Positions 54,017 through 63,228 of a stretch of 64,000 nucleotides of DNA are shown in pieces. Every line of letters starts with the position of its first letter. Within the stretch, counting starts at the first letter, position 1. This DNA comes from Flavobacterium ranwuense (GTDB lineage: Bacteria > Bacteroidota > Bacteroidia > Flavobacteriales > Flavobacteriaceae). The DNA is taken from NCBI RefSeq assembly GCF_004349315.1, contig NZ_SMLH01000002.1:186001-250000 (forward strand). The letters run 5' to 3'. A program made the translations under genes and the position numbers. Below the pieces are notes generated by a model, which saw only the letters and a program-made list of their open reading frames with translations, made no database searches and was not told the origin of the DNA.

Positions 54017-54355
54017 TTACTGTTTTATTTTGTATATTTTTTCTTCAGGATTCTCACAACTACCTGTATTTTCGATAGTTTTATGGATTTCAATTTCAGT
54101 AACTATTGCAGGGTTGAATGTTATTTGAAACGAAGATGTTGTTCCCATTTTGCCTGATTTGCAACTGCTAACGCCTTTCAGTTTTTCAACATTGGCAGCA
54201 ATCATTTTCAAGTCCATAGAACAGGTAATTCCCTTTACTTTGATGGTAACCGTTTTTGAACTGTCGGTATTTTGTGTTATTTTTTGAGCAAACGCAATGC
54301 TTGTTGAGGTAATCAATACAATGAATACCAAAACTAATGATTTTATAAATTTCAT
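54017..54355 (-). CDS. Exported HMA-domain-like protein with reduced metal motif
   Basis: A 112-residue protein: signal peptide (1-24, ...STSIAFAQ) and an HMA fold (~35-105: VTIKVKGITCSMDLKMIAAN, KLKGVSSCKSGKMGTTSSFQ). The canonical MxCxxC is replaced by GITCSMDL, so only one of the two metal Cys remains; a second Cys pair is SSCKSG. It may bind a metal with different ligands, or act as a structural partner. Same operon as the TonB receptor. Confidence 0.75.
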   Translation of the reverse strand: MKFIKSLVLVFIVLITSTSIAFAQKITQNTDSSKTVTIKVKGITCSMDLKMIAANVEKLKGVSSCKSGKMGTTSSFQITFNPAIVTEIEIHKTIENTGSCENPEEKIYKIKQ

Positions 54356-54432
54356 TTTTTTTATTTTTAAATTGTTGACAATAAAGAAATATTGCTTCGA
54401 AGTTGTCGGAGCAAAAGTTCAATTTAATATTG

Positions 54433-54783
54433 TTAAACAATTTTAGGAGGTTGCCAAAAGTCAGGTGCGAATTGAGAAGTAAAAACTGATTGGTAAGTAA
54501 AATTTTGGTTAGTTGAAATTTCAGGTTTAGATATTTCAGTAAGTTGATTTTTAAAACATTGCAACACACAAGAACTGCAAACTTGAAAAGGATTACAAGA
54601 TTTTCCCGAACGGTCGTCTTTTTGTTTTTGTTGGCTGGATGATTTTTCGTTGTCAGCAATCGATTTGCTTTGTCCGTCACAACAAGTTTGTTCATTGTTA
54701 TTTTGCAATGAAATCAGATCTATTCCTGGCTTAATAGCGAGGAATAAAATTATTGTTGATAATATGAGTGTTGATAATTTCAT
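54433..54783 (-). CDS. DUF6660 family Cys-rich small protein
   Basis: A 116-residue protein: N-terminal hydrophobic segment (LIILSTIILFLAIKPG-like, residues ~5-20), then a polar, Cys-containing stretch with TCCDG and SCNPFQVCSSCVLQC, and a conserved end YQSVFTSQFAPDFWQPPKI. This pattern, with a terminal WQPPK motif, matches DUF6660, common in metal-gene clusters of Flavobacteriia. A periplasmic metal-binding role is likely. First gene of the DUF6660-HMA-TonB operon; the start sits 7 bases from a TAnnTTTG box. Confidence 0.7.
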   Translation of the reverse strand: MKLSTLILSTIILFLAIKPGIDLISLQNNNEQTCCDGQSKSIADNEKSSSQQKQKDDRSGKSCNPFQVCSSCVLQCFKNQLTEISKPEISTNQNFTYQSVFTSQFAPDFWQPPKIV

Positions 54784-54790
54784 TGCTTTG

Positions 54791-54910
54791 CAAATATACG
54801 ACGTTTATATATTAGTTGTGTGAAATGATTCGAAACCGTATAAAAAATAGATAAACCGACAAAAGAGCACATCAATTGCCAACAAAATAATATTATTATT
54901 TGTACATTTG
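54791..54910. promoter_or_regulatory. Divergent TAnnTTTG promoter boxes
   Basis: Minus strand: TATATTTG at 54798-54791, 7 bases before ATG 54783. Plus strand: TACATTTG at 54903-54910, 5 bases before ATG 54916. With Bacteroidota spacing, transcripts of both divergent genes would start almost at the ATG. Confidence 0.5.
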
Positions 54911-54915
54911 CAACG

Positions 54916-55233
54916 ATGAAAAGATACATTAAAATAGTACTTCTTATTCTGATATCGTGTTGCTATGTCAACACCGTATTTGAATTTTCAGATATTGAAG
55001 AAAAGCAAAATTTTGACAAAGAAAGTCATTGTTATATTTCTCAAAATACTTTGAAGTTAAATATACCCGAAACTACAACTCAAAGCAAGGTAACTATTTT
55101 TAAATCTGATGATCAACCTCGAATTGTCCTATTTCCTGTAATTATTTCCAAAATAACTACAAACAATTACCTGAATGAATTCTTTCTACCTCCACAAAAG
55201 CGTTATATTATTCACGCTTCACTATTAATTTGA
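54916..55233 (+). CDS. Small exported protein heading the PAP2-TonB operon
   Basis: A 105-residue protein with a hydrophobic N-terminus (IKIVLLILISCCYVNTVF) that may be a signal or anchor; the rest is polar with KESHCYISQN and ends in LPPQKRYIIHASLLI. The ...PPQKRY... end is somewhat like the end of the DUF6660 protein encoded divergently. No known family. Starts a plus-strand run that continues through PAP2, PAP2, TonB receptor and MFS genes. Confidence 0.5.
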   Translation: MKRYIKIVLLILISCCYVNTVFEFSDIEEKQNFDKESHCYISQNTLKLNIPETTTQSKVTIFKSDDQPRIVLFPVIISKITTNNYLNEFFLPPQKRYIIHASLLI

Positions 55234-55305
55234 ATTTTATTTATTGAAATTTTAGTTGCATAATATTATGTGACTAATTTTTTTATTTAATTAAAATTAT
55301 AAAAA

Positions 55306-56397
55306 ATGCAAAACACATCACTTTTGGTGCTTTCCTTTTTTGAAGGATTAGTGCTGCACCTTAATAATTATTTAAAATCGAGAGTATTTAACAAATATAC
55401 CCGACAACGAAATATCCTAATTTTAGCTACAATTGTTTTTAATTTTGCTTCGCTGCACGCACAAGAAAAAGATAGTTCAAATACTACAATCCCAAAAATT
55501 GAAAAATTAGATACTCAGGAGTTCAAGATTAATAACAATTTATCCTATCAATATAAAAAGCCAAAGCTCTTTGAGTTCATAACCAAAATACCAAATAGCT
55601 TTAGTATTATGGGAAATATGTTTATGCAAAAAAAGAATCTAATTTGGTTTGGTGCATCAGTAGGAAGTACATTAGCTACCATCCCTTTTGACCAAAAAAT
55701 AACCGATTACTCACGAAATTTTGGTGATCAAATTGGCTTTCAAACAGGACATAATTATTCGGGACCAATAAAAATGTTTCCCAAAAACATTAACTCTGGA
55801 ATCTATCGAGTTGGAAATGGATTTACATCACTTCTAGTTGGGGGTGGATTGTTAACTTTTGGTTTAATAAATAAAAACTACAGAGCAATTCACACATCTA
55901 GTGAAATAATGGAAGGCTTAATCGCATCAGGAATATTAGTTCAATCTTTTAAAAGAATATCTGGTCGAGAAAGTCCATCTGTTGCAGAGGAGAACGGTAA
56001 TCCTGGTGGAGCGTGGAGGCCATTTCCTTCCTTTAGTGCTTACCAAAAACACACACCTTATTATGATGCTATGCCATCGGGTCATATTACTACTTTGATG
56101 ACAACAGTTATGATATTTTCTGAAAATTATAAAGAAATTAAATGGATAAAGCCTGTAGGTTTTGGTTTGATGGGATTGATGGGTTTTGAAATGTTGCAAA
56201 GCAAAGTGCATTGGGCTTCTGATTATCCCATCGCAATTTTTATGGGTTATATAATTGGGAAAAGTATTGTAAAGGGAAGAATAGTTGAAAAAATAAATTC
56301 AAATGTTGGAATGATAAAAAATTTCAAACCAAAATTTAATTATTCATTTTCATCAAATCAAAATTACAATTTAGCAACAGTAAACTTAACATTTTAA
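55306..56397 (+). CDS. PAP2-family membrane phosphatase (first of two)
   Basis: A 363-residue protein. The ~50 N-terminal residues include a hydrophobic segment; the PAP2 catalytic motifs are in the C-terminal half: KRISGRESP (motif 1), MPSGH (motif 2) and SKVHWASDYP (motif 3, SxxxHxxxD). PAP2 enzymes remove phosphate from lipid phosphates or undecaprenyl pyrophosphate. The N-terminal extension before the domain is long (about 180 residues). Next gene (258 residues) is also a PAP2 protein, 12 bases downstream. Confidence 0.85.
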   Translation: MQNTSLLVLSFFEGLVLHLNNYLKSRVFNKYTRQRNILILATIVFNFASLHAQEKDSSNTTIPKIEKLDTQEFKINNNLSYQYKKPKLFEFITKIPNSFSIMGNMFMQKKNLIWFGASVGSTLATIPFDQKITDYSRNFGDQIGFQTGHNYSGPIKMFPKNINSGIYRVGNGFTSLLVGGGLLTFGLINKNYRAIHTSSEIMEGLIASGILVQSFKRISGRESPSVAEENGNPGGAWRPFPSFSAYQKHTPYYDAMPSGHITTLMTTVMIFSENYKEIKWIKPVGFGLMGLMGFEMLQSKVHWASDYPIAIFMGYIIGKSIVKGRIVEKINSNVGMIKNFKPKFNYSFSSNQNYNLATVNLTF

Positions 56398-56409
56398 TTA
56401 AACTAAAAA

Positions 56410-57186
56410 ATGAAAGCATTGATACAAAACTTAATTTTATTTGCTATTCTTTTAATTACAATTTCTATAAACGCACAGGAAGCAATTAAAAAGGATAGTA
56501 TTATTATAAAAGGAAATTCTTCTTTAAAATTCAATTACAAACAACTTATTATTCCGACTCTTTTAATAACCTACGGAGCTATAGGTACTGAAAAAATTGA
56601 CTACCTGAAAGAATTAAATTTTGAAATCAGGAGAGAAGTTATTGATGATATAGACCAAAAAACTTCTATTGATGATTTCTCGCAGTATGCTCCAGCTTTA
56701 ACTGTTTACGTATTAAATAATTTAGGAATACAAGGAAAAAATAACTTAAAAGATAGAAGTGTTATTTTAGGAACCTCTTTTTTATTGGTTTTTACTTCCG
56801 TGACAGCATTAAAACGCATTACAAACATCGAACGTCCAGATGGTTCTTCATACTCTTTTCCATCAGGACATACTGCAACTGCTTTTGCTGGTGCTGAATT
56901 TCTTTGGCAAGAATACAAAGACAAATCTATCTGGTACGGAATTTCAGGTTATGCTGTCGCAACTGCAACTGGTATTTTTAGAATAACAAACAATAAACAT
57001 TGGCTAACAGATGTTGCCGCAGGTGCAGGCATAGGGATACTAAGTACTAAAATTGCTTATTGGTTAAATCCATACATTAATGAAAAAATATTCAAATCGA
57101 CTAGAGAAAAAAAAACAGTGTCAATGATAGCACCTTTTTATAATGGTAAAGAAATCGGATTAGGGCTGATAGTAAATTTAAAATAA
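56410..57186 (+). CDS. PAP2-family membrane phosphatase (second of two)
   Basis: A 258-residue protein with signal peptide (...SINAQ), and PAP2 motifs KRITNIERPDGSSYSFPSGH (motifs 1 and 2) and RITNNKHWLTDVAAG (motif 3). Shorter than its neighbour and closer to the standard length. Pairs of PAP2 genes followed by a TonB receptor are a recurring Bacteroidota arrangement whose purpose is unclear; a role in outer-membrane lipid (lipid A) remodelling is plausible. Confidence 0.85.
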   Translation: MKALIQNLILFAILLITISINAQEAIKKDSIIIKGNSSLKFNYKQLIIPTLLITYGAIGTEKIDYLKELNFEIRREVIDDIDQKTSIDDFSQYAPALTVYVLNNLGIQGKNNLKDRSVILGTSFLLVFTSVTALKRITNIERPDGSSYSFPSGHTATAFAGAEFLWQEYKDKSIWYGISGYAVATATGIFRITNNKHWLTDVAAGAGIGILSTKIAYWLNPYINEKIFKSTREKKTVSMIAPFYNGKEIGLGLIVNLK

Positions 57187-57194
57187 ACATACAA

Positions 57195-59381
57195 ATGAAA
57201 AACGCAACAAGTAGTAAACATAAAATTCTATTTATAATATTCTTTCTTTTAAATCTAAATTTAATTTTTGCACAGAACACTTTAAAGGCAATCATCAAAA
57301 ATGAAAAAACAAAAGAAGCCCTTAATAGCGTTTCTGTATTCCTAAATGGAACTCAATACGGCTCAACTTCTGACGAAAAAGGATTTGTAGTCCTTGAAAA
57401 CATCCCCAACGGTAAACAAACCATTGTGTTCAGTTCTTTTGGTTACCGAAAAATTGAAAGAAACATTTTATTTCCTCAAAATGAAACCATTGAAATATTT
57501 CTTGAACCAACATCGGAAGATTTAGAAGAAGTTAAAGTTACCTCAACAAGAAGTAGCCGAACAATAAAAAACACTCCGACTCGAATCGAAGCGATCGCAG
57601 CGGGCGAATTAGAAGAAAAATCTTCAATGCAACCCGGAAATATCAAAATGTTACTTACCGAAAGTACAGGAATTCAAACCCAACAAACTTCCCAAGTCTC
57701 AGGAAGTGCAAGTATTCGCATTCAAGGATTAGACGGAAAATATACGCAACTTTTACAAGACGGATTTCCATTGTATTCAGGTTTTGCAAGTGGTTTGAGT
57801 ATTTTGCAAATTCCACCATTGAATTTAAAACGTGTAGAAGTTATCAAAGGTTCCACTTCAACACTTTATGGCGGCGGAGCCATTGCGGGATTGATAAACT
57901 TGATTACAAAAGAACCAACCGAGACAAGAGAAATTTCGTTTTTGACAAACATAAATCAAACACAAGCGTTAGATTTAAGCGCTTTTTATGCTGATAAATA
58001 CAAAAAATCAGGACTTACAATGTATGTTTCGAGCAATTCTCAAAATGCTTATGATGTGAATCATGACGGATTTTCAGATATTCCAAAATTTGACAGATAT
58101 ACCATAAGTCCAAAATTTTTCTATTATCCAAACGAAAAAACAACATTTAGTTTAGGTGTAAATGCAGGATTTGAAAAACGAATTGGAGGAGATATGCAAG
58201 TGATTGATAACAAATCAGATGTTACGCATACGTTCTTTGAGCGAAATAACAGTAATCGATATTCGACACAAGTAAAATTTGAAAAAACATTTGACAATAA
58301 AAATATATTGACAATTAAAAATAGCGTTGGATATTTTAACCGAAAAATAGATAAACAAACTTATAATTTTGAAGGGCAACAAGTAGCTACTTTTACAGAA
58401 GCCAATTATTTAATCCCTAACGAAAAATCAGAATGGAATTTGGGAGCGAATTTAGTTTCGGATAATTTTAAACAAATGAATTTAGTGGCTGACAAGTTAG
58501 ATTATTACAATGCTGCCTTTGGTGTTTTTGCTCAAAACAATCTGAACATAACCGAAAAATTCATTTTGGAAAGCGGATTGCGTTTAGACATTACAAACAG
58601 AAGCAATGTTTTTGTTTTGCCTCGTCTGTCATTATTATATAAAATCAACGAAAAATTATCTTCACGATTTGGCGGTGGTTTAGGTTACAAATCACCTACC
58701 ATTTTCTCGGAAGAAACCGAAGAAAAAGCGTTTCAAAATATAAATTCACTTGACTTTTCAAAAGTAAATCCTGAAAAATCGTATGGATTAAATGCTGATA
58801 TTAATTACAAAACTACCATTTTTGACGAAGTAAGTTTTGCCATTAATCAAATGTTTTTTTACACCATTATCAAAAATCCGTTGGTTCTTAATCCAGTTCC
58901 CCTGACGGTAAATTATGCCTTTGAAAATGCCAACGGAAATATAGAAACCAAAGGTTTTGAAACAAACGTAAAGCTTCGTTTTGAAGACATTTCCTGTTAC
59001 ATTGGTTATACCTATATTGATGCAAACAGAAATTTTAATAATACTACAACTATAAATCCATTAACGGCTAAACATAGAATAAATGCAAATTTGATGTATG
59101 AATGGGAAGAGAAATTGCGAATTGCATACGAAGTTTTTTATGTTGGAAATCAGTATTTGACAACTAATGAAAAAGTTAGGGATTATTGGGTTATGGGAGT
59201 TTCAGGAGAATACAAATTCAAGTATTTTAGTTTATTTTTGAACCTTGAGAACTTTTTGGACAGTCGACAATCGAGAAATGAAAACATGTATTCTGGGACA
59301 ATTCAGAATCCACAATTTAGAGAAGTTTATACGCCAACAGACGGATTTATTTTAAATGGTGGGATAAAAATTAGACTGTAA
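57195..59381 (+). CDS. TonB-dependent outer membrane receptor
   Basis: A 728-residue receptor: signal peptide (1-27, ...LNLIFAQ), carboxypeptidase-regulatory-like domain (~30-110, VSVFLNGTQYGSTSDEKGFV), plug (~115-240: SASIRIQGLDGKYTQLLQDG, RVEVIKGSTSTLYGGGAIAG), barrel to the C-terminal GGIKIRL. It starts 8 bases after the second PAP2 gene and ends 2 bases before the MFS gene. A decayed copy of its last ~100 bases lies at 60694-60797. Substrate unknown; association with an exporter suggests metal or siderophore traffic. Confidence 0.85.
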   Translation: MKNATSSKHKILFIIFFLLNLNLIFAQNTLKAIIKNEKTKEALNSVSVFLNGTQYGSTSDEKGFVVLENIPNGKQTIVFSSFGYRKIERNILFPQNETIEIFLEPTSEDLEEVKVTSTRSSRTIKNTPTRIEAIAAGELEEKSSMQPGNIKMLLTESTGIQTQQTSQVSGSASIRIQGLDGKYTQLLQDGFPLYSGFASGLSILQIPPLNLKRVEVIKGSTSTLYGGGAIAGLINLITKEPTETREISFLTNINQTQALDLSAFYADKYKKSGLTMYVSSNSQNAYDVNHDGFSDIPKFDRYTISPKFFYYPNEKTTFSLGVNAGFEKRIGGDMQVIDNKSDVTHTFFERNNSNRYSTQVKFEKTFDNKNILTIKNSVGYFNRKIDKQTYNFEGQQVATFTEANYLIPNEKSEWNLGANLVSDNFKQMNLVADKLDYYNAAFGVFAQNNLNITEKFILESGLRLDITNRSNVFVLPRLSLLYKINEKLSSRFGGGLGYKSPTIFSEETEEKAFQNINSLDFSKVNPEKSYGLNADINYKTTIFDEVSFAINQMFFYTIIKNPLVLNPVPLTVNYAFENANGNIETKGFETNVKLRFEDISCYIGYTYIDANRNFNNTTTINPLTAKHRINANLMYEWEEKLRIAYEVFYVGNQYLTTNEKVRDYWVMGVSGEYKFKYFSLFLNLENFLDSRQSRNENMYSGTIQNPQFREVYTPTDGFILNGGIKIRL

Positions 59382-59383
59382 AA

Positions 59384-60565
59384 ATGCAAATGAAAACAAA
59401 AATAATCACACGAACCGTCTGGATATTATCCATAGTCAGTTTGTTTACTGATACAGCAAGTGAAATGCTTTACCCAATTATGCCGATTTACTTAAGAACA
59501 ATCGGATTTTCTATTGTTTTGATTGGTGTTTTGGAAGGTTTTGCAGAAGCTTTGGCAGGTTTAAGCAAAGGATATTTCGGGAAATTATCGGACAATTCCG
59601 GAAAACGAGTTCCGTTTGTGCAATTGGGTTATGCATTAAGCACTATTTCAAAACCAATGATGGCAGTTTTTACTTTTCCGCTTTGGATTTTCTTTGCACG
59701 AGCTATTGACCGCTTCGGGAAAGGAATTCGCACAGGTGCAAGAGATGCTATTTTATCGGATGAGGCAACTCCGGAAACAAAAGGAAAAGTTTTTGGTTTT
59801 CATCGATCAGTGGATACTTTTGGAGCAGTTATCGGGCCAGCATTGGCATTAGTGTATCTATACTTTTATCCACAGGATTACAAAACACTTTTTTATGTCG
59901 CTTTTATTCCTGGGCTACTTGCTGTATTGGCTTCCTTTTTTTTGAAAGATAAAACTAAAGCCCATCCAATAGAAAGTAAACCGACACCTTTTTTCTCCTT
60001 TCTAAATTATTGGAAAACAAGTCCATCACAGTATCGAAAATTAGTAATCGGATTATTGGCATTTACATTATTCAATAGTTCCGATATTTTTTTATTGCTA
60101 AAGGCAAAACAGGCAGGATTAAATGACACGGCAGTGATTGGAGTTTATATTTTTTACAATTTGGTTTATGCACTTTGCGCATTTCCAGTAGGAATTTTTG
60201 CAGACAGAATAGGATTAAAGAAAATATTTGTTTTTGGGCTTTCTTTGTTTGCAATCGTATATTTTGGGATGGCCTTTAGTACGAATATTTATGCTATTGC
60301 AATGCTGTTCTTTATTTATGGCGTTTATGCAGCAGCAACTGAGGGGATTTCCAAAGCTTGGATTAGCAATATTTCCGACAGAAAAGATACGGCAACAGCA
60401 ATCGGAACCTATTCAGGTTTTCAAAGTATTTGTACCATGTTAGCGAGTTCATTAGCAGGCTTAATTTGGTATCAGTTTGGTGCGAATGCTACATTTATAA
60501 TTACTGGAATAGCAACAGTTTTTATTATTATTTACTTCTCTTTTTTTGTGGAAAATCAAACATAG
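59384..60565 (+). CDS. Major facilitator superfamily exporter
   Basis: A 393-residue, 12-helix MFS transporter. Motif A-like GKLSDNSGKRVP (first loop) and RAIDRFGKGIRTGARDAILS in helix 3-4 loop, FHRSVDTFGAVIGPALA in the middle, and a second-half motif FADRIGLKK. The start could be the first ATG 59384 or the second at 59390. It is the last gene of the PAP2-TonB operon. A truncated duplicate of its 5' end lies at 63229-63489. Substrate unknown. Confidence 0.85.
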   Translation: MQMKTKIITRTVWILSIVSLFTDTASEMLYPIMPIYLRTIGFSIVLIGVLEGFAEALAGLSKGYFGKLSDNSGKRVPFVQLGYALSTISKPMMAVFTFPLWIFFARAIDRFGKGIRTGARDAILSDEATPETKGKVFGFHRSVDTFGAVIGPALALVYLYFYPQDYKTLFYVAFIPGLLAVLASFFLKDKTKAHPIESKPTPFFSFLNYWKTSPSQYRKLVIGLLAFTLFNSSDIFLLLKAKQAGLNDTAVIGVYIFYNLVYALCAFPVGIFADRIGLKKIFVFGLSLFAIVYFGMAFSTNIYAIAMLFFIYGVYAAATEGISKAWISNISDRKDTATAIGTYSGFQSICTMLASSLAGLIWYQFGANATFIITGIATVFIIIYFSFFVENQT

Positions 60566-60693
60566 ACAAATTTAGGAGTGGTTAGACTTTTTTTTACATT
60601 TCTATTTTTACCTTCTTATTTCCCTTTATTTACCTACACAGGATCAACGCTTGGAATCGGAAGTTTTGAAATCTTTGGAGGTTGGACAATTGA

Positions 60694-60797
60694 AATGAGA
60701 AAACATGTGTTTAGGAACAAATACAAAAACCGCAATTTAGAGAAGTTTACAAACTAACAGATAGATTTATTTTAAATAGTGGGATAAAAGTGAGATT
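60694..60797 (+). pseudogene. Decayed copy of the TonB receptor 3' end
   Basis: GAAAACATGTGTTTAGGAAC, CAATTTAGAGAAGTTTA and GATTTATTTTAAATAGTGGG parallel the last ~100 bases of the receptor gene (59281-59381) in order and spacing, with scattered substitutions. The matching remnant of the following MFS gene lies 2.4 kb further right. Confidence 0.75.
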
Positions 60798-60894
60798 ATT
60801 ATTTTGTTTCAAATGTTGCTCAACAAGGAAATAATTTGACTTTTAATTAATCAGTTAAAAAATTTGCTAAAAATAAATTTAGCATTACTTTTAC

Positions 60895-60956
60895 GGTTCT
60901 ATAGGAAATGGTGTTCTTCCTAATCCAACCGCCCTAAAAAGCTGATGACGCCTGAT
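60895..60956 (+). promoter_or_regulatory. Fluoride riboswitch (crcB motif)
   Basis: Shows the conserved elements of the fluoride aptamer: AGGAAATGGTGTTCTTCCT, CCAACCGCCC and AGCTGATGACGCCT, in order and spacing. It lies 36 bases before the CLC-type exporter start, the usual regulon partner. Binding of fluoride would turn expression on. Confidence 0.9.
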
Positions 60957-60991
60957 TAATAAATTATTTAACTAATTTAATCAGGATATTT

Positions 60992-62302
60992 GTGTCTTAC
61001 AATAAGCAAAAAAAGTCAAATAGTAAAACAACTCAATTTAAATTAATTTTTAGAAAATATCCTGCAATACCCTATCTAATCAAATGGTTTTTAATTAGCT
61101 CCATAATAGGTATTTGTGTGGGTTCTGTTTCCGCAGGTTTTCTTGTTTCTTTAGATTGGGCAACCTCTTTTAGAGAAAGCCATCTTTGGCTTATTGCCCT
61201 TTTACCAATTAGTGGATTACTTATCGGTTTGCTTTATACTTATTTTGGCAAGGACATTGAAGCAGGTAATAATCTATTGCTTGACAGTATACACAACCCA
61301 AAAGAAACTATTCCTTTCAGAATGGCTGCATTTGTTTATCTCGGCACTATTGCAACTCATTTTTTTGGAGGGTCAGCAGGTCGAGAGGGGACGGCATTAC
61401 AAATGGCTGCAGCGATTGTAGACCAATTTACTAAGCCTTTAAAACTCAATGTGAGTGAACGTAAAATATTGCTTATTGCCGGTATTTCTGCGGGCTTTGG
61501 TTCTGTTTTCGGGACCCCATTAGCTGGAGCAATATTTGGGTTAGAAGTTTTTTTAATTGGGCGAATACGTTATAATGCAATCTTTCCCGCATTTGCTTCG
61601 GCAATTCTAGCTGATTTAGTTACTAATTTGTGGCAGGTAAAACACATACACTATCATATTGGTTTTATACCCCAAATTTCATTACTTCTCATTCTTTACA
61701 GTATAATGGCAGGAATAGCTTTTGGCTTATGTGCGGCTTTATTCAGTAAAATTATCCATGCAACTACCACTTTATTTAAAACTAGAATCGTTTACCCTCC
61801 ACTTCGTCCATTTATGGGCGGAATCATTGTTGCATTAGCTGTTTTAATAATTGGGACTACAAGGTACATAGGTTTGGGAATTCCAACAATCGTGCAGGCA
61901 TTTGATGAGCAATTACCGATGTATGATTTTGCCCTGAAAATGGCTTTCACTATTATAACGCTTTCAGCAGGTTTTAAAGGAGGTGAGGTAACACCATTGT
62001 TTTTTATAGGTGCAACTTTAGGGAGTGCATTGTCCTTATTTATCCCACTGCCAACAGGACTTTTAGCAGGCATGGGATTTGTCGCTGTTTTTGCAGGAGC
62101 AACAAATACCCCTTTGGCTTGTATGCTAATGGCAATAGAGATTTTTGGTGTCGAATGCAGTATTTATGCAGCAATAGCTTGTGTGGTTTCTTATCTATTG
62201 TCAGGACATAACAGTATTTACAATAGTCAAGTGATCGGTGAAGTAAAACATTCTCAATTTGAAAATCATTCTGGAAAAACAATTAATGAAGCTAAAAATT
62301 AA
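60992..62302 (+). CDS. CLC-type fluoride/proton antiporter (CLC-F)
   Basis: A 436-residue CLC protein, GTG start at 60992 directly downstream of the fluoride riboswitch. The selectivity loop reads FFGGSAGREGTALQM, the form of the fluoride-specific CLC-F branch and not the GSGIP of chloride transporters; further CLC motifs are GSVFGTPLAGAIFGLE and GGEVTPLFFIGATLG. Ten or more membrane helices. Removes fluoride from the cytoplasm. Operon with a 110-residue protein and a PAP2 phosphatase. Confidence 0.9.
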   Translation: MSYNKQKKSNSKTTQFKLIFRKYPAIPYLIKWFLISSIIGICVGSVSAGFLVSLDWATSFRESHLWLIALLPISGLLIGLLYTYFGKDIEAGNNLLLDSIHNPKETIPFRMAAFVYLGTIATHFFGGSAGREGTALQMAAAIVDQFTKPLKLNVSERKILLIAGISAGFGSVFGTPLAGAIFGLEVFLIGRIRYNAIFPAFASAILADLVTNLWQVKHIHYHIGFIPQISLLLILYSIMAGIAFGLCAALFSKIIHATTTLFKTRIVYPPLRPFMGGIIVALAVLIIGTTRYIGLGIPTIVQAFDEQLPMYDFALKMAFTIITLSAGFKGGEVTPLFFIGATLGSALSLFIPLPTGLLAGMGFVAVFAGATNTPLACMLMAIEIFGVECSIYAAIACVVSYLLSGHNSIYNSQVIGEVKHSQFENHSGKTINEAKN

Positions 62303-62305
62303 AAT

Positions 62306-62638
62306 ATGGAAAATAACAGAACTATATTAAGAATAGACTTTGATTATAGTCATACGGTAGAAGAACAATCTTTTTGGAAACGCCTTTGGAGTAGTATCTT
62401 GAGTTACGTATTTTTCAAAAAATTCAATATGAAACAATCTAATCTGTTTACTTCTAAATCAGGGTATTTGAATTGCAAAACAATTAAAATTTATAATTCT
62501 GAATTACGCTCCTCGAAAAATCCGATGTGTTTAGATCTGATTGACAATGATAAGAATATCAAAATGTTTATTCAGCAAAGTAAAGAGTTGTTAGAATCCG
62601 TAATAATTGTTTTAGTAAACCCAAACTCCAAAATATAA
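62306..62638 (+). CDS. Small protein in the fluoride operon
   Basis: A 110-residue soluble protein (RILRIDFDYSHTVEEQSFWK-like start, no membrane helix; FFKKFNMKQSNLFTSKSGYL in the middle; IIVLVNPNSKI at the end). No family recognised. Starts 3 bases after the CLC gene and ends one base before the PAP2 gene, so it is clearly in the fluoride-controlled operon. Confidence 0.6.
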   Translation: MENNRTILRIDFDYSHTVEEQSFWKRLWSSILSYVFFKKFNMKQSNLFTSKSGYLNCKTIKIYNSELRSSKNPMCLDLIDNDKNIKMFIQQSKELLESVIIVLVNPNSKI

Positions 62639-62639
62639 A

Positions 62640-63218
62640 ATGCTAGAGAAGATAAATCAAATAGACACAAAACTGTTTCTCTTTTTAAATGGAAAACACA
62701 ATTCCTTTTTTGACCCCATTATGTATTGGGCGAGCCACAAATGGTTTTGGTTGCCATTCTATGTATTTTTAGTATTTATAATTATTAGAGAATTTCATAA
62801 AAAAAGTGTTTACATTCTTATTGGTATAGGAATATTAATTACTCTTTGCGATCAGACTGCCTCTAATCTTATAAAAAGTTCAGTAAAGAGATTAAGACCA
62901 TCTCATGAGCTGGCATTACAAAATCTGGTCTATTTAAGTAAGGCTGGACCTGGAGGAAAGTATGGTTTTATTTCTTCACATTCTGCAAATGTTTTTGGTT
63001 TGGCCACCTTTTTAATTTTACTGTTACCTGCAAAGTATAATTGGTTAAAGATAATTTTATTGTTTTGGGCAATCCTTGTCGCTTACAGCCGAATTTACAA
63101 TGGAGTGCATTATCCTCTCGATGTAATAGTAGCTATGTTTTTAGGAATATTTTATGCTATTATAATACATTTTTTCTTGAATAAAATTTTAATTAAAAAA
63201 TCAAATGAAGCTGTTTAA
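62640..63218 (+). CDS. PAP2-family phosphatase in the fluoride operon
   Basis: A 192-residue membrane protein with five helices and the PAP2 motifs KRLRPSHE, SSHSANVFG and SRIYNGVHYPLDV. Size and motifs fit undecaprenyl-diphosphatase-like PAP2 enzymes. It is the third PAP2 gene in 8 kb. Fluoride inhibits many phosphatases, so a fluoride-induced PAP2 enzyme could compensate for lost undecaprenyl-phosphate recycling; this is inference. Confidence 0.8.
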   Translation: MLEKINQIDTKLFLFLNGKHNSFFDPIMYWASHKWFWLPFYVFLVFIIIREFHKKSVYILIGIGILITLCDQTASNLIKSSVKRLRPSHELALQNLVYLSKAGPGGKYGFISSHSANVFGLATFLILLLPAKYNWLKIILLFWAILVAYSRIYNGVHYPLDVIVAMFLGIFYAIIIHFFLNKILIKKSNEAV

Positions 63219-63228
63219 TTATATTTCT

